A stretch of DNA of 64,000 bases. Origin: Hofstenia miamia (taxonomy: Eukaryota; Xenacoelomorpha; Acoela). The stretch's first letter is position 1; each line of letters starts with the position of its first letter. Made by a program: the position numbers and the translations under genes. This document shows, one piece after another, positions 48,310-58,900 of the stretch. The notes under the pieces are model-generated. The model was not told the DNA's origin. It ran no database searches and saw only the letters and a list, made by a program, of their open reading frames with translations. The stretch covers positions 458,607-522,606 of the forward strand of contig SCFE01000072.1 of NCBI GenBank assembly GCA_004352715.1, read 5' to 3'.

Positions 48310-49627
48310 TAGGAATTAATTATAGCATTCTCTTATGGAATACCAGCAAAGCTGTTACCATAAATATTTAGCGCGCGGCAAAATGAATCAATAACAACCT
48401 ATAAGAGCGTTTATGAGCATTTTCTGAACAGTGGATATAGTTATTTTGACATCTACGTCTAAACAAACAAAACCGTTAATCCTATTTAAAATATTGCAGC
48501 TACCAGATAAACTTGTCGAATGCATATAGAAAAATTTTGTATACTGTGAACTATCTTGCTTTATTTGAGTTTGCATGAAAATTACATTTAGAATGAAGGC
48601 AATTCATAAAAATTAATAGTTGTATAGCGGCATATTTAAAATCAATCATTTTAGGTGTGATTTTGTGATTAACTGCAAGCATCAGTGTTGTTCATTAATA
48701 TTAATGAACAGTTTTATATAGCTCTGGGCAGTTTAGGGTTAAGGGGCAAATGTGTCAATTATTCTTCTAGGTCACGCATGACCCGCGAAAAATTTGACAC
48801 AAAGCTAAAAATTAATTGATGTTTACCGAAAAATCATATTCTGAAGGGCGGCCCCAGTAGTTGGCCGGTTTTGGCCGGAAAATTACATTAGCATTGTATA
48901 TTTAATCTATGTAAGTACATGATGTATATATATATATATAAGCTGTGTTTATCTAGATGATTACACATGCAAAGAGCTGATATTGCATAACGCAATTTTC
49001 AATCTATTATAACTACATTTCTAGCAAAACCCAATTTGGATATTTTCTAATTATTAATTCTTATCATAACTTTAATCAGTTGTTTCCACTTTCATGGAAT
49101 GAAAAAATGTGAACGTTTCAGTTTTATTTAGTTAGTTTACTTTGCATGATAGTTAAAATATATAAAACTAAGCGAGTAGCATTATCAATTATTATGTTTC
49201 ACATTGCTGTATCATTTGACGTTTGACCCCGTTAAGCATTTAATACCTTATAAGTACACAAATAAAATTTAAAGAATATTTCGCTAAAACTAAACATAAT
49301 TGCTCGTTTAGTAGGATGTGTTTATTGACATTTGTATTTGAATGTCTTGTTGCATTTTTCAAAATTATTTTGAGCGTCCCTTCCAATATTATTAAAATAC
49401 AAGGGTTCCAGTTGCTTTATTTGAATTAGGTCTCTCAAATTTCAATACATTATACTTTCAGTATTATAAACAGGTTCTTTGAATATTATTAGTAAGTTTC
49501 ATAGAAAACTGAAATAAAATTACCGTATCAAAAAGCCGAACATCGCCGGCCGGTAGCCGGTTCTATTTCTGGGTGAAACTAGCCTAATTTAGTGTTTTAT
49601 TGAAACAAAGCTCTAACAATCAATCAT
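48310..49627. other. No gene seen; GC-richer words at both ends
   Basis: GTTGGCCGGTTTTGGCCGG at 48862 and CCGGCCGGTAGCCGG at 49550 could be ends of a degenerate MITE, but the inverted match is poor and no target duplication is visible. TA tract at 48926-48942. Confidence 0.35.
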
Positions 49628-49757
49628 GAGTGCAAGGGTGTTCGCGGTCCTTCAGGTCACGGGTCGCGGGTCAGAAATGAACGGTTCAAGGGTCAAGCTG
49701 CCGCAGGTCGTTGAGGGTCACGGGCCAAGTACAAGTGACCCGTGGACACACCTGGCC
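49628..49757. repeat. GC-rich GGTCACGGGTC block cut by a gap
   Basis: Repeated words GGGTCA, GGTCACGGG, GGTCGCGGGTCA in 130 bp, much GC-richer than the surroundings. This is typical of the subterminal region of a hAT MITE starting CAAGGGTGTTCGCGG. The other end lies in the gap 49758-50213. Confidence 0.45.
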
Positions 49758-50213
49758 NNNNNNNNNNNNNNNNNNNNNNNNNNNNNNNNNNNNNNNNNNN
49801 NNNNNNNNNNNNNNNNNNNNNNNNNNNNNNNNNNNNNNNNNNNNNNNNNNNNNNNNNNNNNNNNNNNNNNNNNNNNNNNNNNNNNNNNNNNNNNNNNNNN
49901 NNNNNNNNNNNNNNNNNNNNNNNNNNNNNNNNNNNNNNNNNNNNNNNNNNNNNNNNNNNNNNNNNNNNNNNNNNNNNNNNNNNNNNNNNNNNNNNNNNNN
50001 NNNNNNNNNNNNNNNNNNNNNNNNNNNNNNNNNNNNNNNNNNNNNNNNNNNNNNNNNNNNNNNNNNNNNNNNNNNNNNNNNNNNNNNNNNNNNNNNNNNN
50101 NNNNNNNNNNNNNNNNNNNNNNNNNNNNNNNNNNNNNNNNNNNNNNNNNNNNNNNNNNNNNNNNNNNNNNNNNNNNNNNNNNNNNNNNNNNNNNNNNNNN
50201 NNNNNNNNNNNNN
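49758..50213. other. Assembly gap, 456 N
   Basis: Follows the GC-rich block. Open frames through it are artefacts. Confidence 0.95.
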
Positions 50214-50587
50214 TTGAAATTAAGATTCAAAAACATCACTATCGATGTTTGGGATTAATCATAACTTGTCATAAAATACTAAAATGCATCATGGAATAAT
50301 TATTACATAGAGGTAGAGGGTGGGATTAAATTACTTGATCTATTAAAAAAATGTGTATATATATACAAACAATAATGATATTCACTATGTGTTTACATAT
50401 TGGTGCTTCAACATTCAAACCATTTAAAACAGTTACACAATGCTTTTATGCTATTCTAGCATACTGTATCTAAATGTTCATGTAAAAAATTGAGAGACGC
50501 TAGCATAATATTAAATACTTCAAAATATGGGCAAGGAATTTAGTTTTAATATTTTTGCAATATGTTTTTAATAATAGCATTTACCCG

Positions 50588-50944
50588 TTGAGCAAAATCA
50601 ATTTTGAAAAAATGCACTCTCAAATTCATGTTTCCAAAAGCTAATATAAAATGCTTTGTGGAAAAAAATTGAAAACACATAGAAGAATTCTAAAGACAGA
50701 TTCGGATAGACAATAAAAAGATCTTTAAAAATTTTAGTATGACTTTTTGAGTTTTACTTTTTTCTTCGAGTAAACATCAATTTAAAAAAAATTTTCTCTC
50801 AAATCATTGTTTTCAAATTCTAACATAAAATGCTTTGTGTAAAAAAATTGAAAACACATAGAAGAATTCTAAGGACAGATTCGGATAGACAATAAAAAGA
50901 TCTTTCAAAAATTTAGTATGACTTTTTGAGTTTTTTATTTTTGA
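50588..50944. repeat. Tandem duplication, two units of about 178 bp
   Basis: Units about 50588-50766 and 50767-50944. Both contain AATGCTTTGTG.AAAAAAATTG, ACACATAGAAGAATTCTAA, then GACAGATTCGGATAGACAAT and TTTAGTATGACTTTTTGAG. Divergence is low in the right half and higher in the left half. Confidence 0.85.
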
Positions 50945-52441
50945 CTGTATAATTTGGAAATTTGTTGTTTTTACCCTTAGAAAATTCCAATGTTCAGGGA
51001 GACATCTAGGGAAAAAATTAGGAATTTCGACTAGAATTTCTGTGCTTCAATTTCTCCATATGATATGAATTCAATATGTAGATAGCTACATTGTATGGAA
51101 TAGAGTTGAATGCGGGTCCCAAAATGTTGAATGCGGAATGAAAATTGCGGGCTTTCAAGGGACTAAACCTCAATTGAAAATTATGAGCCCGAACTTGTCT
51201 CACCTTTACTTCACTCTTGAAAGAGTTAAGCCCCTGAAATTGCTTCTTTATCCAACCTACTGTTTTGACATTCTGATTATGATCATGATTATGAGGGTTC
51301 TGTGTGGGTTGAAGATTGTAACTGCGAATGCAAGTATGTGCAAGACTTGTTCTGCATTTTTCGACCTGCGTCTATCTCTGGTTTTACATTTGGAAGGTGT
51401 GAATAATTTTCTGGAGGGATTTAGAAGAAATACGTGTTTTCAGGAGGCTAAATCAAATTTTAACATACCTACATTGTGATTGATAAAAACAAACATTTAA
51501 GATCGCAACATGGTAGGGCAACTCCAAACGAGGCATAACAATTACAAAAACCAGGTTTATTAAGCACAAAAGTAGAGTATAAAGTTTTCCACATTAAATC
51601 GATAGAGTCACATTTTATATTAGCTGAGATTTTTGCATGTAATCAAAATTTTTTAGGATCTCATCCACTAAAACACATTGAAATTTAGAATAATTCTATA
51701 TTCAATAAAAAAAATTAGAAGTTAAAAATTTTCAGTAATTATTTGTTCTCAAGTTTTTTAAATTTATCCCTTAATGAGATTTGAAGTTGATGGTTTCTCA
51801 TACTTAAATCTATATTACCGAAGAAAACAGGTCTTAAATCTGGTTCTATTGCTGCTTACAGCTCTTATCAAATTTAATCGAAGGTCGGTATAGCGTGCAT
51901 TTAAAGTTCCCAGTACACAATCGAAAGTAGTATTTTGGCAGTATTTTATTGAAAATTATATTACTGAAAGTGTTTTTTCTTACTACTCGGTCTGCACAGC
52001 GGCTATCAAATTTTTAATAATGTATGTTTTGTGCCTAGTGCTTTGATCAACTTAGATGATATATTAAACTACAACTGTAAATATACTACTTACAAACTTA
52101 TCAAAATGTGATGTTTACATAACTATGAGTGAATTTTGTTTGAAAAAAATTATGGGATGTAAACATCTTTATAAAAGAAAGGCGATTTAGGTTACATAGT
52201 ATGTGTAGATATTTCCCTTTGCAGTATGAGTTTGAAGCAATTGCTTAGACATTCCTTTTAAAATCCATGATCCCGAAACCACTGTAACCTTCCGATTTAT
52301 ATTGTTTTAGTACTTAAGCAACATGTATGTCCAATATCTAATGATCAACATTAGGAAAAAAACTTTTTTCTTGACATGATAAATGTAATGTTTGTACGAC
52401 TTAGCAAAGGCATGTCCTCTTTCCTTTCATTAGATACGAGG
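50945..52441. other. No gene confidently seen
   Basis: The 113-codon frame at 51138-51479 (with CKTCSAFFDLRLSLVLHLEG) is longer than most chance frames here but shows no recognised domain. Confidence 0.4.
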
Positions 52442-52596
52442 CATGGGCGAGTGCAAATGAGGCTTGGGGAGAGCTAAGCCTCCAATTCAGAGCAAATATT
52501 TGATAAAGCTCCTCAAGGCACTGAGCAACCCCACTTAGTAATAAAAGGTATTTTAATTTTTGCCTCTCTAAAACTTTAAAGCGGTACTAGCTCCTG
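52442..52596. mobile_element. Possible small hAT-like MITE
   Basis: The ends read CATGGGCGAGTGC and the complement of GGTACTAGCTCCTG, a weak inverted match. The flanks atacgagg and atgcgaat agree at five of eight positions. It is GC-richer than its surroundings. It could be chance. Confidence 0.25.
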
Positions 52597-52687
52597 ATGC
52601 GAATCAAGACATAGGAAGTTTAAAATGATTTGCTTTGAACGGCTACTAATAACATATCATTTCTTAATGTAAAAGTCCACTTAAAAT

Positions 52688-52693
52688 TTTATT
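52688..52693 (-). promoter_or_regulatory. Poly(A) signal of the WD-repeat gene
   Basis: The minus strand reads AATAAA (TTTATT on plus) about a dozen bases past the TAG stop of the terminal exon. This is very close to the stop, but usable. The position supports 52705 as the true gene end. Confidence 0.55.
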
Positions 52694-52704
52694 ATAAAAA
52701 AACA

Positions 52705-52902
52705 CTAAATAATACTTCTTTCTTCATCATCAGCATTTGTTGATTCGTCCTCATCTTTAAGACCTATGAAAGCAGTAGGCTTTTGTTTAGGCTTAAAAAG
52801 AATTCGTTTTATATCATCATCTGATTTGCTGATGTTGAAGCCCGCCCTTCTCATTTCCCGAGTTATCGGAAGGTTGGCCGGTACTCGATCATTTTGAAGA
52901 CT
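52705..52902 (-). CDS. WD-repeat gene terminal exon
   Basis: The acceptor reads taatttag/AGT. It has 65 codons and a TAG stop at 52705-52707. The peptide begins SLQNDRVPANLPITREMRRA and ends in an acidic run (KDEDESTNADDEERSII). The intron from 56420 to 52903 is about 3.5 kb. An AATAAA signal lies 12 bases after the stop. Confidence 0.78.
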   Translation of the reverse strand, partial: SLQNDRVPANLPITREMRRAGFNISKSDDDIKRILFKPKQKPTAFIGLKDEDESTNADDEERSII

Positions 52903-55900
52903 CTAAATTATTAAAATATAAAGTATACATTTACCACAGAACAGATTACTTTGACGTACACCAAGCACGTCCAAGATTTAAGACTTTAGATAAAACTGGG
53001 GGGTTTGAGCCAAACGATACCAACTTCAAAAAATTGATTTTGACCTTTGATGTCTCATTCAAATATTTTTGAACCAACTTAGGGACATTTATAGCAAAAT
53101 GGTGGTAACTGCACCTGTCACCTTCTATATTTTATTGCAAGTTAGAACCTTTTGGCTCTAAACCCCCGAAACTTTATGTAAACCATTGAAAACATTTTTG
53201 AAATAATGTGTGATAAAATATATTTTTTATTTATACACCGTACACAAGTACATAAAATTTACAAAATGTAAGCAATAATATCATACAATTGATGGCAATG
53301 GGAATTTTAAGCAAGATTCCATTCGTATAAATTTTTTCATTAGTTGCAATGATGCATATTTTACTAGTCCCTAAATGAAAGATAGCCATTTCAGTATTTA
53401 TTAAATTCCCTATATTTTATAATTGCATTTTCCGTTTTATCATTGGATAGCGTAGCGTTCTTGTTTTTGATTTTTGCTTTATCTTCTTTAATGCTATTCA
53501 GATACACCATCAGATGCTTATTGCAAATACTTATGAATAACGACATCTCATCTTATTCCTGTAAATTATTCGAAGAGCAATTGGAATATTTCAGAAAAAC
53601 AGCAACAACTCAATGAACAATTAATTCCTTAACCAATCAAGAATAAAAAAGATTCTCCAGTCGAAATCTTCCAATTTAGTGCATTTATAAAAAAATTATC
53701 TTTGATGTTATATTTATTATGATAGTTTTGAAATTGATTCTATATATGCATGTGTGGATAACATCATACAATACATTTAACAGAACTGTACTACGTATAA
53801 CACTATATAAAATTAAGTAACTTTAATATTTACATGTAAATGAAAATTGTTTGGTGGATGACATTTTTTACTATTAATGTGTGCATTTGGGAGTTCGTTA
53901 ACAGTAAACAACAATAAAATGTGGCAGGGGTAGGAACACACTGGTGCATAACATACTTACTTACTTCTTATGGTCATAATCAAGTAGTCTCTAAAAGTGA
54001 AATAAAGGCTAATGAAGTTTGAAAAGTAATGTTTACTGCTAAAGTGGATGCTACTCATTCAATAATGAAATGTGTCATTTGTGGCTCCTTAGTAGGTTCA
54101 TCAATGAGAAAGAATTTTTTAAAAATTATTTTTTCTTTGATCTATGAACAGAAAACACCAAAAGTTAGCATCAGTTTTACATCATAACATACTGTTCCTC
54201 TAAAAAATGTGTATATGATCAATGTTATGTTCGCTTAGGGTTAGTATACTATCTTATCACCAAATATTGGCATAGTTGGAATATTAATTCCGTTCAAAAT
54301 TTTAGAAACTAATTGGTTCTATATGATAGATTCTACTTCTTACTATTTCTAACGATTATTACCCATTATGGTATTATTTTGACTATAACTGAAGTCTTAG
54401 GCTAAGGTTAGACTAGTGATTGTTTCAAAAGTGATCTGTCACATTTGAAAGAATTGCACGTCTAACCACCCCAGATAATTAGCGATGCGACGATCACAAG
54501 GAAATCGAACGCGCACGATTTGACTATAGTCAAAAGACTAACCGTGAGCACTTTATATGTAGATAATAACCCATGTGTAAAAAAATATTGTAGGTCTCAA
54601 TACTGTAATCAATAAAGATACACTTTAAATTTTAAAGTTAAAAATACAACGAATTAATCTTCAGTAGCTATATTTTCGTTTGTCATAATAGTATATGTAC
54701 AAATATGTATAATACCTATTTACAAAATGTACAGACATATATATATGCACATGCATTACAAACTAAGCTAGAAAATTTATGTTAATTCAACAAATATAAT
54801 ATAAATTATTGTATTGTTTGTTAACTATTTATTTATGATCTACACAGACATTTGATTATTTAAACATTGGGCGTAAATTGATTTCGCCAATGTTCAGATT
54901 TAGTAGTCAAAAATGAATTTTTCTGATGCTGGGAGACATGTAGGAATTAAGCAGTACCGGGTGGTTATCCTACAATATTTTTTTTAAAAAAAACGGTGGT
55001 TCTGTGGACACTTTTGTTTTCAAAAATATTTTTGGAATTACAATCCAAGCAAATGAACAGCAATCGAATGCTCTGCATATTGTGGCTTCAAAGATCATAT
55101 ACATATAAATGTATTTCGTATCAACAATGTCTTTGAAATGCTTTGCTTACGACAGAATTGATATGTTTGTTCCATTTTAAATAATGTCGATTAAAAATTT
55201 GTTTTGATTATTTCTGATTTATGTCGAGTACCCAAGATTGAATATATTTACATTCCCTTGTAAAATGAATGTTTTAGAGTGGAATCAAAATAAGAGCATC
55301 GTCTGCATACTTAAAATATGAATTTTCTGGTTGTTTGGATTGCAAATCACATATGTAGGTGGAGATCAAGTAGGGTTTATCAACGATGCTTGAAGAACAG
55401 CACATTTGATTGGATAGTAGTTGCTGTAATACCACATGACCTGATTCGAAAAAAACTTTCTTTAGGGTAGATTCAAATAAAGTGAATGAAATTCATGGGT
55501 AAATTGAAAATTGGCATTGTGTTTAACAATGCGTCACTGTGAAAATTTTGTTGAAGTCAATTGACTGTAATTTAATTAAATATGCAAAGTTATCAAAATC
55601 ATGAATCCTTTGCTTGGTGGCTAATAAACTACATTTAAATATCCTACTTTTTCGCATTGAGTTGAAATTTAGATGTGCATTAAATAATTGCTTTGCAGCA
55701 AAATGCATGCTTGCTTAAAGCAACATTTCGGTTCAAAAAACGTAAAATTTTAGTATTTTATTAGAATTTTGGCATAAGATGTCTGTTTAATGTAAACTTG
55801 AGCTAAATATGAATATAAGGCAATATGAGTAAGGCCACAGTTAGACTAGTGATTGGTTCAAAAGTGATCTATCACATTTGAAAGAATTGCACGTCTAACC

Positions 55901-58900
55901 ACCCTAGTTAATTTGCGATGTGACGATCACAAGGAAATCCAATGCGCACGATTTCTTTGTGATCGTCACATCGCTAATTATCTCGGGTGGTTAGACGTGC
56001 GATTGAATCAAAATGTGACAGATCAATTTTGAACCAATCACTAGTCTAACCGTGGCCATAGGCGCATATAATAATGTATACATAGTGAAGAACAGCGTAG
56101 CTTCACTGTAAATGCTAGCTATCGCGTGACCCGAATATATAGTTGGTTAGATTGTTTTTGATAAAAACGATTTATTACTAATGCTTCATTAAAAGCTATC
56201 TTTGTAAAATTTAAAATTTATTTGAATTTTTACGGTTTCATCCGAGTAAGAAATATATTTAATAAAGCTCGGCTGAATAATTGAACAATAGCTAAAATAA
56301 AAAAAATATTTTGGTGTCCAATCGATCACATGGTTGTAAAATCACAAGGAAATACTAAATATTAGTAATAGTACATTTACATAATTATAATGTTTGCATA
56401 CGACTAGTTAAAATGCGAACCTGTGTGGGTAACACTTGAAAAGGAGAACAAATGTCACCAAACCTTTGTGTGCTGTTTACGTCTACATTTATGACTCCAT
56501 TGCGACGGTTTTGTCGGGATTTCATTCTTTTAATCAAATTCATCTCTACTCTTCCACCCAAGAGACTCTACAAAGATGTAAGAACATTTATTAAGTTTGT
56601 CATACCGGTGCATCACCAAGATGTTCTCTTGAATCAGAATGCTTGAGAAACTCTGAAATCTCTAGATGAAAAATGATTTAGTATCAAAGTGGTTTGAAGC
56701 AATACCTTCCAAAGCAACGTCATTCTCTTCATTCACTTCGTCTGCAGCAGTTTCTACTGATTTATTTGTTAACGATGATAATTCTTTCTCTGCGGCTACT
56801 TCATCCTGATTTAGGGCCTCCTTCATCTCCAAGCTAAAAACATCCTAGAAAATTGAATTTGCAATTATAAAAAATAACACATGCCACTAGTCCAAAATAT
56901 TAGGCCAATAGATAACAAGTAACTCAAAGGAAAGTGTTGAAAGGGTTTATATCGAAATCCAAAAATGATCATCAACTGAAATTATAAAACTACTCATGTG
57001 AAAAAGAATATAATTATGTTTTTTGGAAATAATTGCATAGTGTTAACTTGAAAATGTTAAAATTCTGCGAGAAAATATTTTCAAATGCTATTGAAAAAAA
57101 GGAAGCTTGCTATATTCGAAGAAATTCAAAATGTCATGGAGTTGGATAATGAAAGCAAATCATTGCATGTGTTGTTGAAAAAGCCTTGTTCATAGCACAG
57201 GTTTCGTCCATTATTAAGTCATTATTTGATGAGTATGCCACTTTGAGATCATCTACATATAAGTGCGAGAATTAGCGAGAAAGCGTATTGGGAAAATATT
57301 TATGAAAACTACGAAAAAATATAGGTTTAGCGTTCAGTGGGATCACTCTGTTCTATGGAATTTAATATTTCTAATTATGTGGGAGGAGACTTAAGTATGA
57401 TTGGGATCATCAAGAAAAACATTGGGATCACGAATTTCAGAATATTACGATTTTTAGCTAATTTTGTCCAAAATTGATATAGCTTCGTGGGAACACATTG
57501 GACCATATGGCTGGTATGGAACTGGACTGGAATCAATCCCGGGGATCAATTAACTGCGACTAGCAAGACAACTCAGCACAAACAGGAATGTTCACTTAGG
57601 GAATAGACTTTTTCAACGCTTTCAAATTTCAGGTATAGAATAATGGTCTCTACTTTTTATCAAGTTCAATGTATCAGTAACTGAGACTTTTCTTATCTTT
57701 AAAGGATGAACCTGTACAATTGATAATAACTTCAGAGGTGATGTGGGCATAATGATATTTAATGATCATTTTTTAATCACGAGTAGTAACTGGGTGGAAT
57801 ACTAGAGTCTGATGAGGTTCTCTCACAGGGCTTGAAAATCGGTGAAAATAGCTGAAACAGTAAGTGAAGTTGCATACCTAAGCGTAGAATATCATCTGAT
57901 TGATTAAGTTCTGATGTGTTTGACTTGAAAAGTTACCTAACAATAGTTTCGAAAGACATCGAGTTTGAAAAGTAAATAGTTGAGGTAACCAGAAGGGCTG
58001 GTGTGAGGTACTAGGGGAGTATGGAATTTCAGACCCCCTCCCGTGTTTCCAACACTGACTTTGACCGTTTGTAAAAAATAAAAATAAAATATTAAAAATT
58101 AAGCTGGTGAGTTGTATTTTGGATACTGAAGTCGATCACAAATGAGATGTCTCCTCCGATCAGAAAATCTTGCACTTATGATACAAGAGCTGTAAATCTT
58201 TGCTTTTTTAACGCTAAATACGACAGTTGTTTTTTTAATTATTTGGCGGGCGACTACATTGCTAATCTGCTCGAATTTATTGATTAACAAATTTCTTGTT
58301 GAAGGCACGGATTAGTCGGAGGTTGATGGGTTTCGGTAACAGCCTTTAAGCTTTGACATAGTGTTTTGCGGGCATGCCAGGGCCCGGCGGGCAAAAGGGA
58401 GGGCAGGGCACTGACATTACCGTGACCGGGCGGGGATCGAGTGCTCAAATAACCGGGTATATGTTATGCCCGCTCAAATAAAGTCTGGTATAATCATAAG
58501 CTAATATGCTGTAATAACATAAGTTTTTTCTGCTTTTAAAAAGAAATTTAATAATTTTCCGCAAAATTTATGCTTTTACAGCAAAAATATATAAGTTTTG
58601 CTGTACATTTGCTGTAATAAAATGGCAGAAATGCAAAGTCTCTACGCATGATCTTTGATAGAATTAATATATTTTATAGGAGTCGTTAAAAGTTTCTCAC
58701 TAAAAAAACAAAATTGCATAGTACTTTTGTGCATTTTGATTTAATTTCGTAGTATTTTACGTTTTTCTCAATAGATGACGGGCGGACCGTTCCTGCTCGG
58801 TGAATTCCAACGGGCGGGCGGGCACCGGGCATTGGAAGATAAACAGGCGCAGGGCGGGCACGGGCAGTGTTAAATCTAAAAATGCAAAACACTACTTTGA

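Noticed and set aside
48856-49577. MITE bounded by GGCCGG words
   Set aside because: The inverted match needs insertions and there is no target duplication; left as unannotated.
49626-50258. 210-codon frame starting in GC-rich sequence
   Set aside because: Most of it is N gap, and the visible start is repeat sequence.
56452-56646. 64-codon plus-strand frame
   Set aside because: Shadow of two antisense WD-gene exons.
58099-58308. 69-codon minus-strand frame as a WD-gene exon
   Set aside because: No splice sites in the needed phase and no WD or tail similarity; the gene already joins in phase without it.
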